A stretch of 64,000 bases of DNA from the NCBI GenBank assembly GCA_022709545.1, contig JAKLIP010000001.1:1-64000 (forward strand), written 5' to 3'. This DNA comes from Patescibacteria group bacterium. GTDB lineage: Bacteria > Patescibacteriota > Minisyncoccia > Moranbacterales > GWC2-37-73. A program made the translations under genes and the position numbers. The notes beneath the pieces are model-generated. The model was not told where the DNA came from. It saw nothing but the letters and a program-made list of their open reading frames with translations, and did no database searches. Numbering within the stretch: the stretch's first letter is position 1; each line of letters starts with the position of its first letter. Shown here one piece after another: positions 17,659-25,784 of this stretch.

Positions 17659-18513
17659 ATGTTGTATTTTTACCAGCATATTCCACAATATATAGATCCG
17701 ATCATTTTTACGGTCGGTTCTTTTTCTATAAGATGGTACGCTTTGTCATATATCGCTGGCTTTCTTGCAACTTATTTAGTTTTAATCTACAGAAGCAGAA
17801 AAGGAGAATTTGTTCAAGAAAGTTCAAATTTAAAAACAGAAGAAATTACAATTTACAAATCCCAATTTTCAGGACTTATTTCTGATTTTTTGTTTGTGGC
17901 TTTTTTTTCTTCTATTATCGGAGGAAGGATTGGATATGTTTTGTTTTATAATTTTTCATATTATATTTCCAATCCGCTTGCGATTATTTCTCCTTTTGAA
18001 AATGGAAATTTTACCGGAATATATGGAATGAGTTATCACGGTGCCTTGCTTGGAATATTGCTGGGAAGTTATGTGTTTTTGCGCATCAAGAAAATAAATT
18101 TTTGGAAATGGGCTGATTTTGTTGCTCCTGCTGTTCCTGTGGGATATTTTTTTGGCAGGATTGGAAACTTTCTGAATGGAGAGCTTTATGGACGGGTTAC
18201 TGATTCTTCATTAGGCATGTATTTCACAAACAGCCCGTTGTTGTTGCGCTATCCATCTCAAATTCTGGAGGCCTTTTTCGAGGGGATTGTCCTTTTTGCA
18301 ATTCTCTGGAGTATAAGGAATAAGAATTTTTTTCCGGGAAAGATTTTTTCCATATATCTTTTGGGTTATGGTTTTTTCCGTATTTTTTCCGAAATATTCA
18401 GGGAACCCGATCCTCAAATTGGCCTTATTTTAGGGTATTTTACCTTAGGGCAACTTATGTCTCTTATTATGATAATTGCAGGAGCAGTTATATTTGTTTC
18501 CAGAAAACGTTAA
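17659..18513 (+). CDS. lgt: Prolipoprotein diacylglyceryl transferase
   Basis: Transfers diacylglycerol from phosphatidylglycerol to the lipobox cysteine of prolipoproteins in the membrane. The 284 residues hold about seven membrane segments and the Lgt signature GRIGNFLNGELYGR, with the upstream GGRIGYVLFYN and the essential HG in SYHGALLG. A basic insertion at about 48-75 separates the first helices. It implies that lipoproteins are made by this cell. Confidence 0.95.
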   Translation: MLYFYQHIPQYIDPIIFTVGSFSIRWYALSYIAGFLATYLVLIYRSRKGEFVQESSNLKTEEITIYKSQFSGLISDFLFVAFFSSIIGGRIGYVLFYNFSYYISNPLAIISPFENGNFTGIYGMSYHGALLGILLGSYVFLRIKKINFWKWADFVAPAVPVGYFFGRIGNFLNGELYGRVTDSSLGMYFTNSPLLLRYPSQILEAFFEGIVLFAILWSIRNKNFFPGKIFSIYLLGYGFFRIFSEIFREPDPQIGLILGYFTLGQLMSLIMIIAGAVIFVSRKR

Positions 18514-18517
18514 AATA

Positions 18518-18526
18518 TGTTATACT
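18518..18526 (+). promoter_or_regulatory. Extended -10 promoter of the first lysozyme-like gene
   Basis: TGtTATACT at 18518-18526 overlaps the region just after the lgt stop, with an AAGGGGG Shine-Dalgarno-like run at about 18539. Confidence 0.5.
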
Positions 18527-18571
18527 CAAATAAGAAAGTAAGGGGGTTAAACTGATTGAAATCCTTTTTTC

Positions 18572-19600
18572 ATGGGTATTGATTTCAGAAACAAAAAAAG
18601 CATAGACATAAAAAGCATAAAAAAACATTCTAAAATTGCTTTTTTAAGGCGGGAAGAAAATATTCCTGTACTTTTTTCGCGTGGGAGAAAGACGAGGCAA
18701 TTCTTTACTGAAGACTCAAAGCTGTACATAACTCCCAAAGAGCAGGCTTTAATCAGGCAGGGCATAAAGCTTGATAGGGATTTGAAAAAATGGGATAGTC
18801 TTAGTTCGCGTATCGTTCGTGAATTTTCATATTACAAACCAAAAAAAGCAAGCAGGCTCGTAGAACTGTTGGAAGAAAAGCGGGAAATTGTTAATAAGTC
18901 TATCTCCCAGACTCGTCAAAGCTTAGTAGGCTACTTTTCCTTAGTCAGGCTTTGGAATCTGTCAATAATAGGGTCTATTTTATTCGGAATGTTTATAATG
19001 ACTTTTGTTTATAAATATTTGGGTCAGGGAGTTTCCGCTGAGCAGATTCAAGAAAATGTAAATAATGAACAGCAAATTTCGCAATCAGCCAGGGTACTGG
19101 GAGACGAAGACAGTAAAGATGAAGCAGAAGAATTTACGCAAAGAGTTCTGGAACTTGAAAAAACCAATGGCCGCAAAGAGTTGGAAAAAGAAATCAGAAA
19201 AATGGTCGAGGGATATCCAATAGAAAAAATGGTTCCTTATATTGCCAAGAAAGACAGGGTGGTAGCAGCTTTTTTAGTGGGTATTGCCAGGAAAGAAAGT
19301 AGCTGGGGAGTGCATGTGCCTGTGCTAAACGGGCAAGATTGCTATAATTACTGGGGCTATCGTGGTATACGCAAACTTATGGGCACTGGAGGACATACAT
19401 GTTTCAATAGTCCCGAAGATGCAGTTGATACAGTTTCCAAAAGACTGGAAACATTGATTGATGAATATGGCAAAAATACTCCAGCAAAAATGGTTATCTG
19501 GAAATGCGGCTCTAACTGCGAAGCAACGGGCGGGCAAGCAGCAGCTGACAAGTGGATAAGTGATGTAACTATGTATTTCAACAAGCTCAATAAAGAATAA
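18572..19600 (+). CDS. Membrane-anchored lysozyme/glucosaminidase-like protein (paralogue 1)
   Basis: A 342-residue protein with a basic cytoplasmic N-terminal part (1-125), one membrane segment at about 128-150, then an extracytoplasmic domain. The C-terminal ~130 residues contain GIARKESSWG with a likely catalytic E242, then NGQDCYNYWGYRG and paired cysteines. This is the pattern of lysozyme-fold glucosaminidase/transglycosylase domains, and the protein may cut peptidoglycan. Its extracellular part is clearly homologous to the next gene (about 50% identity by eye), so the pair arose by tandem duplication. Confidence 0.75.
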   Translation: MGIDFRNKKSIDIKSIKKHSKIAFLRREENIPVLFSRGRKTRQFFTEDSKLYITPKEQALIRQGIKLDRDLKKWDSLSSRIVREFSYYKPKKASRLVELLEEKREIVNKSISQTRQSLVGYFSLVRLWNLSIIGSILFGMFIMTFVYKYLGQGVSAEQIQENVNNEQQISQSARVLGDEDSKDEAEEFTQRVLELEKTNGRKELEKEIRKMVEGYPIEKMVPYIAKKDRVVAAFLVGIARKESSWGVHVPVLNGQDCYNYWGYRGIRKLMGTGGHTCFNSPEDAVDTVSKRLETLIDEYGKNTPAKMVIWKCGSNCEATGGQAAADKWISDVTMYFNKLNKE

Positions 19601-19641
19601 GCTTTTCAGCTTTAAAATAGGTAAAGTTATATTATATAAAA

Positions 19642-19667
19642 AATCCTTATTCAAAGGTATTTTTTTA
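19642..19667 (+). terminator. Probable terminator
   Basis: AATCCTT / AAGGtATT with one bulged base and seven T follow the first lysozyme-like gene. Confidence 0.5.
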
Positions 19668-19740
19668 TACTTAAATTTTATAAATGGCTTTATTAAAGCA
19701 AAAAAGTTAAATAATCCATTGCCTAGTGTGTATAAGTCGT

Positions 19741-19769
19741 TTGACCCATTTATTAATTTTTGATAATAT
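19741..19769 (+). promoter_or_regulatory. Promoter of the second lysozyme-like gene
   Basis: TTGACC (19741-19746), a 17-bp spacer and TAATAT (19764-19769). The predicted start near 19776 places a perfect hairpin at the very 5' end of the RNA. Confidence 0.65.
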
Positions 19770-19778
19770 GAGACTCGT

Positions 19779-19796
19779 GTCTCCGGAAACGGAGAC
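19779..19796 (+). promoter_or_regulatory. 5'-terminal GNRA-loop hairpin in mRNA leader
   Basis: GTCTCCG-GAAA-CGGAGAC is a perfect 7-bp stem with a GAAA tetraloop. It lies 3-20 nt after the predicted transcription start, the position of known 5' mRNA-stabilising hairpins. Confidence 0.55.
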
Positions 19797-19818
19797 TATT
19801 AATTTGTAAAAATACCAT

Positions 19819-20544
19819 ATGAGTGACTCCTTGTTAGCAAGGGGGGGAAAATTGTTAGAAAACAGAAAATTAACAAAAAAAATTAAGTCTGTAACGAAAA
19901 AGAATAAAATTATTATTTTTTCTATAATATTTATTCTTTTTGGTCTGGTATTCCGGATAGGAAATGACCATTCCGGAGCATATGCCCATGCATATGCGAT
20001 AGATAATAATGTTTTTGAAAATAAAATAGAGTCTCCTATGTTTGGAGAAAAAACCGAACTATTCAAAGAAATCTTGAATAATAATAAATTATCCAAAAAA
20101 GAAAGAGAAAAAAGAAATTCTTCAGACCATATGGGCTTGCTGAATAAGATTTATGAAGTTGTTGATGGATATCCAATAAAAGAAATGGCTCCTTTTATTT
20201 CCAAACGGAATGAAAAAGTAGCAGCTTTTCTGGTTGGAATTGCCAAAAAAGAAAGCGGTTTTGGGGAACATTCGCCTTCAAGGAACGGACAAGATTGCTA
20301 TAATTACTGGGGCTATAAAGGATCAGCCGGAAACGGAAGCGTTGGAGGTTATGCCTGTTTTGAAAGCCCAGAAGAGGCAGTAGAAATTGTTGGCAATCGC
20401 ATTGAAGTTTTGGTCAATAGAAATCATAATACTCCCGAAAGCATGGTTAACACATGGAAATGCGGAACAAGTTGCAAAGGAGATCCGGGTGCTCCAAGCT
20501 GGATTTCAACCGTAGCCTTGTATTTTGATAAGATTGTAAGTTAA
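19819..20544 (+). CDS. Membrane-anchored lysozyme/glucosaminidase-like protein (paralogue 2)
   Basis: A 241-residue shorter paralogue of the preceding gene. It has a basic N-terminus, a membrane segment at about 30-47, then a lysozyme-like domain with GIAKKESGFG (likely catalytic E145), NGQDCYNYWGYKG and a WKCGTSCKG segment. The long cytoplasmic domain of paralogue 1 is absent. Separate promoter and terminator suggest independent control. The activity assignment is inferred from the Glu and fold-type motifs. Confidence 0.75.
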   Translation: MSDSLLARGGKLLENRKLTKKIKSVTKKNKIIIFSIIFILFGLVFRIGNDHSGAYAHAYAIDNNVFENKIESPMFGEKTELFKEILNNNKLSKKEREKRNSSDHMGLLNKIYEVVDGYPIKEMAPFISKRNEKVAAFLVGIAKKESGFGEHSPSRNGQDCYNYWGYKGSAGNGSVGGYACFESPEEAVEIVGNRIEVLVNRNHNTPESMVNTWKCGTSCKGDPGAPSWISTVALYFDKIVS

Positions 20545-20566
20545 TTTTTTTAAAAGACTTTTTCAA

Positions 20567-20592
20567 AAAAAGCGGACTTTAGTCCGCTTTTG
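20567..20592 (+). terminator. Rho-independent terminator
   Basis: AAAAGCGGACT / AGTCCGCTTTT, perfect stem. Confidence 0.88.
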
Positions 20593-20608
20593 TTATTTAT
20601 TTTGTTCG

Positions 20609-21562
20609 ATGTATAATGAAGCTATAATAATTTTTTGTATTATGCTTTGGATTTTAATTGTTACAGGCGCATATTTTTTCGGGGCTTTATCGAATGTTGG
20701 AGATAAATTTCTTTTAGGGTCCAAAAAAATATCTTCTGCGCCGGTATATTCTTTTTATATCGGTATTTTTGGATTGGGTGCATTTATTTTGGCTCCTTTC
20801 GGGTTAACTTTTCCAAACGGAGATATAATGACACTTTGCCTCATAAGCGGATTGCTTTTTACGGTGGGAATAACCTTTTTGTATTTTGCGATTGAACGGG
20901 CAGAGGCAAGCCGGGTAATGCCCGTATTCGGAGCAGTTATTCCTATTGTCTCTTTTATCCTGGCTTCAATCTATGGCGTAGAAAATCTGACTACACTGCA
21001 AATCCTCGGAGTAGCATTGCTTGTTTTCGGAGGACTTCTGATTTCTTTTGATCTGCCATTAAAATTGGGTAAAAGAAAATTTTTTTCAGGGTTCTACCAT
21101 GCCTGTGCAGCTGGATTTGTTATAGCAGTCGCATATTTAATATTTAAATACATTGCTGATAGCGGTGAACCTTTCATTACATGGTATATATGGACGCGGG
21201 TAGGAGGTCTGATTGGCGCAATCGGACTGTTGCTTGTCCCATCCTGGAAAAAAAATATTTTTAACAGTTTTTTGTCTGCTAAAAAAAATAAAAAAAATGC
21301 GGCGAAAACCGGAGGAATATTTATCGGCAATAAGCTTATCGGAGGAATAAGCACGCTGATGTTGAATTATGCGATTCAATTGGGAAGTGTGACACTGATT
21401 AATGCCTTAGTTTCTTTGCAGTATGTTTTTGTACTAGCTATTGTAACAATTCTTTCAAGAACGAGAGCAAATGTTTTCCAGGAAAAACTTTTATTCTGGG
21501 ACTGGGCGCAGAAAGTTGCAGCTATTGCTATTATCGCAGTCGGAATGTTTTTTGTTTATTAG
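20609..21562 (+). CDS. EamA/DMT-superfamily transporter
   Basis: A 317-residue membrane protein with about ten hydrophobic helices in two homologous halves, as in drug/metabolite exporters. The first half ends with the typical EASRVMPVFGAVIPIVSFILA pattern, and the second half has the equivalent SVTLINALVSLQYVFV. The substrate is unknown. It lies 14 nt before the glycosidase gene and probably shares a transcript with it. Confidence 0.85.
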   Translation: MYNEAIIIFCIMLWILIVTGAYFFGALSNVGDKFLLGSKKISSAPVYSFYIGIFGLGAFILAPFGLTFPNGDIMTLCLISGLLFTVGITFLYFAIERAEASRVMPVFGAVIPIVSFILASIYGVENLTTLQILGVALLVFGGLLISFDLPLKLGKRKFFSGFYHACAAGFVIAVAYLIFKYIADSGEPFITWYIWTRVGGLIGAIGLLLVPSWKKNIFNSFLSAKKNKKNAAKTGGIFIGNKLIGGISTLMLNYAIQLGSVTLINALVSLQYVFVLAIVTILSRTRANVFQEKLLFWDWAQKVAAIAIIAVGMFFVY

Positions 21563-21576
21563 TCTTTTAAATATTT

Positions 21577-22623
21577 ATGCAAAACAAAAACAAAAGTATG
21601 AAAATTTTTAAAAAGATTGCTAAATTTACGGGATATTTTTTAAGCCTTATCTTGGCGCTAGCTTTGTTGTTTTTCATTTATATAAATCTTCCAGTCAAAC
21701 CAGTTGATGACAATGCAAAAATCGGTGTAACATTTTCTGCGCGCTATGCCCAGGATATCGGGCTTGATTGGCGTCAGGCCTATCTGGCAATGTTGGATGA
21801 TTTGAAAATAAAGTACATCCGTATTCCTGTTTATTGGGATTTGGTGGAAAAAAATTCTGGTGAATATGATTTTTCTGATATTGACTGGCAGTTATCTGAG
21901 GCTCAAAAACGGGATGCAAAAATAATTTTAGTCATTGGACAAAAAGTTCCACGCTGGCCGGAATGTTTTATTCCCGAATGGGTCGGTTCTGATGATGCCA
22001 AGAGAAAAGAAAAACTCTTAACCTTTGAAGAAACTGTTGTAAATAGATATAAAAATAACCATCCGGAAATTGCCAGTTGGCAGATTGAAAATGAGCCCTT
22101 TTTGGATTTTGGAGTTTGTCCTTCTGCTGACCCCGATCTTCTTGATGCAGAAATTGCTAAAGTTAAAAGCCTTGATTCGTCCAGAACTGTTGTTATAACA
22201 GACAGTGGGGAACTCAGTTTGTGGATTGAAGCAGCCAAGAGGGCGGATATTTTTGGAACGACAATGTATCGGGAAGTATATACCAAAAAATATGGCCATT
22301 GGCGCTATCCGATAGGTCCGAATTTTTTCAAGGCAAAACAATTATTGATTAAAATATTCGCAGATCAAGATAATATTGTTGTCATTGAACTTCAGGGAGA
22401 ACCGTGGGTTGAAGGTTGGACGGTGCATGCGCCAATCGAAAGGCAACTAGAATCAATGAACGCGGAAATCTTGAGAGATAACATTGGGTTTGCTAAAAAA
22501 ACGGGCATCAATGAGATTTATATCTGGGGAGTCGAGTGGTGGTATTGGATGAAAGAAACACAAAATAATTCATCTCTTTGGGAAATGGCCAAATCAATTA
22601 TTAATCAGAATAATTTGAAATGA
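21577..22623 (+). CDS. Membrane-anchored clan GH-A glycoside hydrolase
   Basis: A 348-residue (beta/alpha)8-type glycosidase. An N-terminal anchor at about 17-38 is followed by strands with IRIPVYWDLVE and WQIENEPFLDFG, where E173 of the NEP motif is the likely acid/base. The likely nucleophile is a Glu in VVIELQGEPW (E271 or E275). This is the layout of cellulase/beta-galactosidase-like clan GH-A enzymes; the substrate cannot be read from sequence. An alternative start MKIF at residue 8 is possible. Confidence 0.8.
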   Translation: MQNKNKSMKIFKKIAKFTGYFLSLILALALLFFIYINLPVKPVDDNAKIGVTFSARYAQDIGLDWRQAYLAMLDDLKIKYIRIPVYWDLVEKNSGEYDFSDIDWQLSEAQKRDAKIILVIGQKVPRWPECFIPEWVGSDDAKRKEKLLTFEETVVNRYKNNHPEIASWQIENEPFLDFGVCPSADPDLLDAEIAKVKSLDSSRTVVITDSGELSLWIEAAKRADIFGTTMYREVYTKKYGHWRYPIGPNFFKAKQLLIKIFADQDNIVVIELQGEPWVEGWTVHAPIERQLESMNAEILRDNIGFAKKTGINEIYIWGVEWWYWMKETQNNSSLWEMAKSIINQNNLK

Positions 22624-22626
22624 AAT

Positions 22627-23325
22627 ATGCCTAAACAGAAAAAAATAGCCGTTTTTGATATCGATGGTACAATTTTCAGAAAAAATCTTCAGTTTGAGCT
22701 TATTAATGAACTTTCCTGGATGCATATATTTCCCAGGAAGGTCAGAAATCAAATTGTTGATCTTTATGTAAATTGGCTGGAACATAAGGGAACTTATGAA
22801 CAGTATCGCAAAGGTTTGGTTGATCTTTATGAAAAATATATTCCCGGATGCAGCCTGAAAGATATTGAACATGCCAGCAAACTGGTTGTTTCATTCCATC
22901 AGGACCGCACTTATATTTTTGCAGAAAAACTTATACGCAAGCTAAGGCAGGAAAATTATCACTTAATTGCAATTTCCGGATCACCGATTGAAGTTGTCAG
23001 GGAATTCAATGATAAACACTTAAAGTTCGATGAAGTTTTTGGTACTGTTTATAGATATGATAAAAATGATAAATGTACGGGTGTAGTCGAGTATGAGCCA
23101 GTAAACCATAAAGGACATTTAGTAAAGCAATACATATATGAACACGGGATGACACTGAAAGACTCTTATGGGATTGGTGACACAGAATCAGATGCCAGCT
23201 TGCTCGATCTTGTGGAAAATCCTATTGCTTTTAATCCCAATGAGAACCTGAGAGCAATTGCAGAAAATAAAGGCTGGAGGATAGTTGTAGAAAAGAAAGA
23301 TGTGATATATGATGTTAATAGTTAA
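22627..23325 (+). CDS. HAD-superfamily phosphatase, subfamily IB
   Basis: A 232-residue soluble hydrolase. Motif I DIDGTIF has the nucleophile D11 and acid D13. Motif II is AISGSP and motif IV GIGDTESDASLL. Helical cap residues lie between motifs I and II. This is the phosphoserine-phosphatase-like IB subgroup; the substrate is unknown. The gene begins 3 nt after the glycosidase stop. Confidence 0.88.
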   Translation: MPKQKKIAVFDIDGTIFRKNLQFELINELSWMHIFPRKVRNQIVDLYVNWLEHKGTYEQYRKGLVDLYEKYIPGCSLKDIEHASKLVVSFHQDRTYIFAEKLIRKLRQENYHLIAISGSPIEVVREFNDKHLKFDEVFGTVYRYDKNDKCTGVVEYEPVNHKGHLVKQYIYEHGMTLKDSYGIGDTESDASLLDLVENPIAFNPNENLRAIAENKGWRIVVEKKDVIYDVNS

Positions 23326-23345
23326 CAATAAGAATAAAAATTCAT

Positions 23346-23459
23346 ATGACCGTTAATGAAATTCTTGAAATAATATTATTAAAAACACTTTGGATCTGGC
23401 TTCCATTCAGGGCCTTTGGCCGGATGGTCAAAGAAATATGGGAGAAATACAACAAATAA
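23346..23459 (+). CDS. Possible small hydrophobic protein (37 residues)
   Basis: The ATG at 23346 opens a 37-codon frame starting MTVNEILEIILLKTLW and ending KYNK, then TAA. It lies 20 nt after the HAD gene and just before a shared terminator. The hydrophobic first half with W-rich amphipathic character suggests a membrane-associated peptide. There is no strong Shine-Dalgarno, so this is tentative. Confidence 0.4.
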   Translation: MTVNEILEIILLKTLWIWLPFRAFGRMVKEIWEKYNK

Positions 23460-23467
23460 TCGAAAAA

Positions 23468-23495
23468 TAAAAATCCGCCTCTGGCGGATTTTTAT
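23468..23495. terminator. Bidirectional terminator
   Basis: AAAATCCGCC-TCT-GGCGGATTTTT is flanked by A and T runs, so it can end both the plus-strand HAD unit and the minus-strand infC-rpmI-rplT unit. Confidence 0.88.
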
Positions 23496-23518
23496 TTATT
23501 TCATTTATAAGAAGTTCT

Positions 23519-23863
23519 TTATTTTATTTTCTCCACGAACTTTGCGAAAACTTGGGGATTTTCAACTGCCATCTGAGAAAGCACCTTGCGATCGATTTCA
23601 ATTTTCTTGGATTTCAGGACAGCAATGAATTTGCTGTAAGAGAATTCAAATTGCCGTACAGCATTGTTAAGTCTGAGAATCCACAGGGATCTGTTGGTGC
23701 GTTTTTTAGCGCGACGATCTCTGTGCGCATATTTTCCGGCTTTGAGCAAAGCTTCCTTGGCAGCAACATAATTTTTGCTTCGGCGCCAACGGAAACCTTT
23801 AGCCATTTTTAATACATTTTTTCTCCTTTTTGATGCAGCAACGCCGCGTTTTACTCTTGCCAT
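23519..23863 (-). CDS. rplT: 50S ribosomal protein L20
   Basis: A 114-residue, very basic protein that binds 23S rRNA early in 50S assembly. It opens MARVKRGVAASKRRKNVLK, with the long helical rRNA-binding extension and the typical globular C-terminal half. It is the last gene of the conserved infC-rpmI-rplT order. Confidence 0.97.
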   Translation of the reverse strand: MARVKRGVAASKRRKNVLKMAKGFRWRRSKNYVAAKEALLKAGKYAHRDRRAKKRTNRSLWILRLNNAVRQFEFSYSKFIAVLKSKKIEIDRKVLSQMAVENPQVFAKFVEKIK

Positions 23864-23939
23864 TTTATTTGTGGGGTTGCGGTTAGCTATAAAAACGAGC
23901 TTCCCGTACCGATTATCTGTTATTAAATTCTTATATTAT

Positions 23940-24146
23940 TTACTTTCCAATTGCATACGGCAATGCAGCCACGACATTCTTTTCGTCTGTTCTGAACATG
24001 CGCTTGTCTTTTTTCTTGGCTCTGCCCTCTGCTCCTGTTTCTTTTGAATTATAATGATTTTGTCCTGTTGATCTGCGAAGAACTTTTTTATTTTTAGTGA
24101 TCTTCACTTTTTTGACAACAGATTTCTTGGTTTTTATCTTAGGCAT
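23940..24146 (-). CDS. rpmI: 50S ribosomal protein L35
   Basis: A 68-residue basic protein, MPKIKTKKSVVKKVKITK pattern, with HYNSKETG in the middle. It sits between infC and rplT as in most bacteria and is likely co-translated with them. Confidence 0.95.
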   Translation of the reverse strand: MPKIKTKKSVVKKVKITKNKKVLRRSTGQNHYNSKETGAEGRAKKKDKRMFRTDEKNVVAALPYAIGK

Positions 24147-24176
24147 TTCTTTGCTTTATAAAAATTAAAAATGTTT

Positions 24177-24731
24177 TTATTGCTCTGTCGCTGGTGCGAT
24201 TATAACATTGAATCCTCCGGGAAACCTTTTAATCGGATCCTCTATCTTGTAGGGAACAGTTATGGATGATATGAAATTCTGCAAATTTTGTCTGGCTAAA
24301 TCCTGGTGAGCTTTTTCTCTTCCGCGCAGCACTATTTCAATCTTCACCTTGTCTCCATGGTTTAAAAATTTTTCAGACTGTGTTCTTTTGAAATCAAGGT
24401 CATGGATATCTGTCCTGACTCCGAGGCGCACTCCTTTGGTTTCAACCTTCTTCTGCTTCGCCTTTGCAAGTCTCATTTGTTTGGATTGCTGATAGATATG
24501 TTTTCCGTAATCCATAATGCGACACACTGGCGGTACAGCTTTAGGTGAAACTTCGACCAAATCCAAAAAACTTTCTTTAGCGAGAGCGAGAGCTTCAAAA
24601 GTATTCATTTCGCCCAGTTGTTTACCGTCTTCGCTAATAACAAACACGCGCGGAACACGGATACCCTCATTCGTGCGCAATTGTATGGGTCCGGTCTGTT
24701 GTTTTGGTTTGAACCTGAATCTTTTTCTAAT
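24177..24731 (-). CDS. infC: Translation initiation factor IF-3, probable AUU start
   Basis: Binds the 30S subunit and proofreads start-codon choice. The domains are the N-terminal NEGIRVPRVFVISEDGKQLGEM, a linker helix, and the C-terminal KVKIEIVLRGREKAHQDLA. The first standard start in frame is TTG at 24680 (RTNEGIR), but coding-like sequence continues upstream (IRKRFRFKPKQQTGPIQ) with no ATG, GTG or TTG between. ATT at 24729-24731 is a good candidate, matching the rare AUU start used by infC in E. coli for autoregulation. The start is inferred; the identity is firm. Confidence 0.93.
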   Translation of the reverse strand: MRKRFRFKPKQQTGPIQLRTNEGIRVPRVFVISEDGKQLGEMNTFEALALAKESFLDLVEVSPKAVPPVCRIMDYGKHIYQQSKQMRLAKAKQKKVETKGVRLGVRTDIHDLDFKRTQSEKFLNHGDKVKIEIVLRGREKAHQDLARQNLQNFISSITVPYKIEDPIKRFPGGFNVIIAPATEQ

Positions 24732-24808
24732 CTTTTTACTGGTTCGCCTTGATTCGCTTTTTTTGTTAAGCGAAAAGGCAAAACTTTAATTTAATATTAC
24801 AGAAAATG

Positions 24809-25209
24809 TGGAGTTGATGGGAATTGCACCCATGTCCAAAATTGACAATCCAAAATATTCTACAAGCTTGTTTTATTTCCTCCGCCTAAGGCGGATTCAA
24901 CTGTATGCAGTAAGAAATAAACAAAACCTGCATAAGCCGTTTTCAGAAATTTTTCGTCCTATGCGTCTGAAAAACCGCACAGAACTATTCTCAAATTTGA
25001 CACCGAGGTCTGCTTATGAGAAATCAGCAGTTCGATGGCTTTAACTTAAGCTAAAGCAGGTGAAAAACTTGCAAATGCTTGCGCAAATGTAGCCTTCGCC
25101 TTTGATATGAAGTTTGCACTTATATCTTCCACGGCAGTTTAATGATATGACCATGGGTGATCAGCTTGCATATTTTGAAAAGTACAACCTGTCGAAACTA
25201 AACAACCCC
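24809..25209 (-). ncRNA. ssrA: Transfer-messenger RNA
   Basis: About 401 nt on the minus strand, next to smpB. The 5' GGGGUUG pairs with 3' CAACUCC (one G-U) to form the tRNA-like acceptor stem. The conserved TTCGACAGGT follows the 5' end, and the T-arm GGTGCAATTCCC is at the 3' end. CCA is not encoded. The tag frame starts at GCA 25115-25117 and stops at TAA 25046-25048: ANFISKAKAT...FAQAFASFSPALA, 23 residues, longer than the common 10. It ends in ALA, a degradation signal. The downstream part has hairpins that fit pseudoknots. Confidence 0.93.
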
Positions 25210-25238
25210 GCACTATTTGCTCCGCAAGAAGTGCGGGG
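25206..25238 (-). promoter_or_regulatory. Leader hairpin overlapping the tmRNA 5' end
   Basis: On the minus strand CCCCGCAC pairs with GTGCGGGG, with an inner TTGC-GGA-GCAA hairpin. The 3' arm contains the GGGG that later forms the tmRNA acceptor stem. The precursor could therefore fold into either structure, as a processing signal or as a terminator-like element after smpB. Confidence 0.5.
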
Positions 25239-25275
25239 CAGGCTCCTCTTCTGCGAACACACAATGCGCGAATGT

Positions 25276-25722
25276 TTAATTGTTTTTTATAAACCTTTCC
25301 ATTCTGCGTTTGGACTCTCTTTTGGCGATGTTTTCTCGTTTGTCAAACTTCTTTTTTCCTTGCGCTAAAGCAAATTCTAATTTGATAAGTCGCTTCTTAG
25401 TATACACACGAAGAGGGACCAATGTCAAGCCTTTTGTCTGCAATTTTCCGATAAGAGAGGATATTTCAGATTTACGGACCAAAAGCTTGCGTGATCTTGT
25501 CGGATTATATGTTTCGGCAGTCTTGGCAAAAGGATAGGGAGATATATTGGCGTTGGTTAGATATAGTTCACCATCGTGCATAGTCACGAAACTCCCTTTT
25601 AAACTGATGTGTCCGTTTTTGACAGATTTTACTTCTGCTCCAGTCAGCATCAAACCGGCCTCAAATTTTTTCTGAAGTTCATAGTCAAAGCCCGCTCGTT
25701 TGTTGAATGCTATGTCTGCCAT
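25276..25722 (-). CDS. smpB: tmRNA-binding protein SmpB
   Basis: A 148-residue OB-fold protein that delivers tmRNA to stalled ribosomes. Conserved segments are AFNKRAGFDYEL, GLMLTGAEVKSVKNG and the basic C-terminal tail KKKFDKRENIAKRESKRR. It lies 66 nt upstream of ssrA on the same strand, so the two partners of trans-translation are probably co-transcribed. Confidence 0.97.
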   Translation of the reverse strand: MADIAFNKRAGFDYELQKKFEAGLMLTGAEVKSVKNGHISLKGSFVTMHDGELYLTNANISPYPFAKTAETYNPTRSRKLLVRKSEISSLIGKLQTKGLTLVPLRVYTKKRLIKLEFALAQGKKKFDKRENIAKRESKRRMERFIKNN

Positions 25723-25784
25723 ATTACTTAACTATAGTTTATCAATATATGGCGCAGTAAAGCAAATAAAAAAGGAATTTTTAA

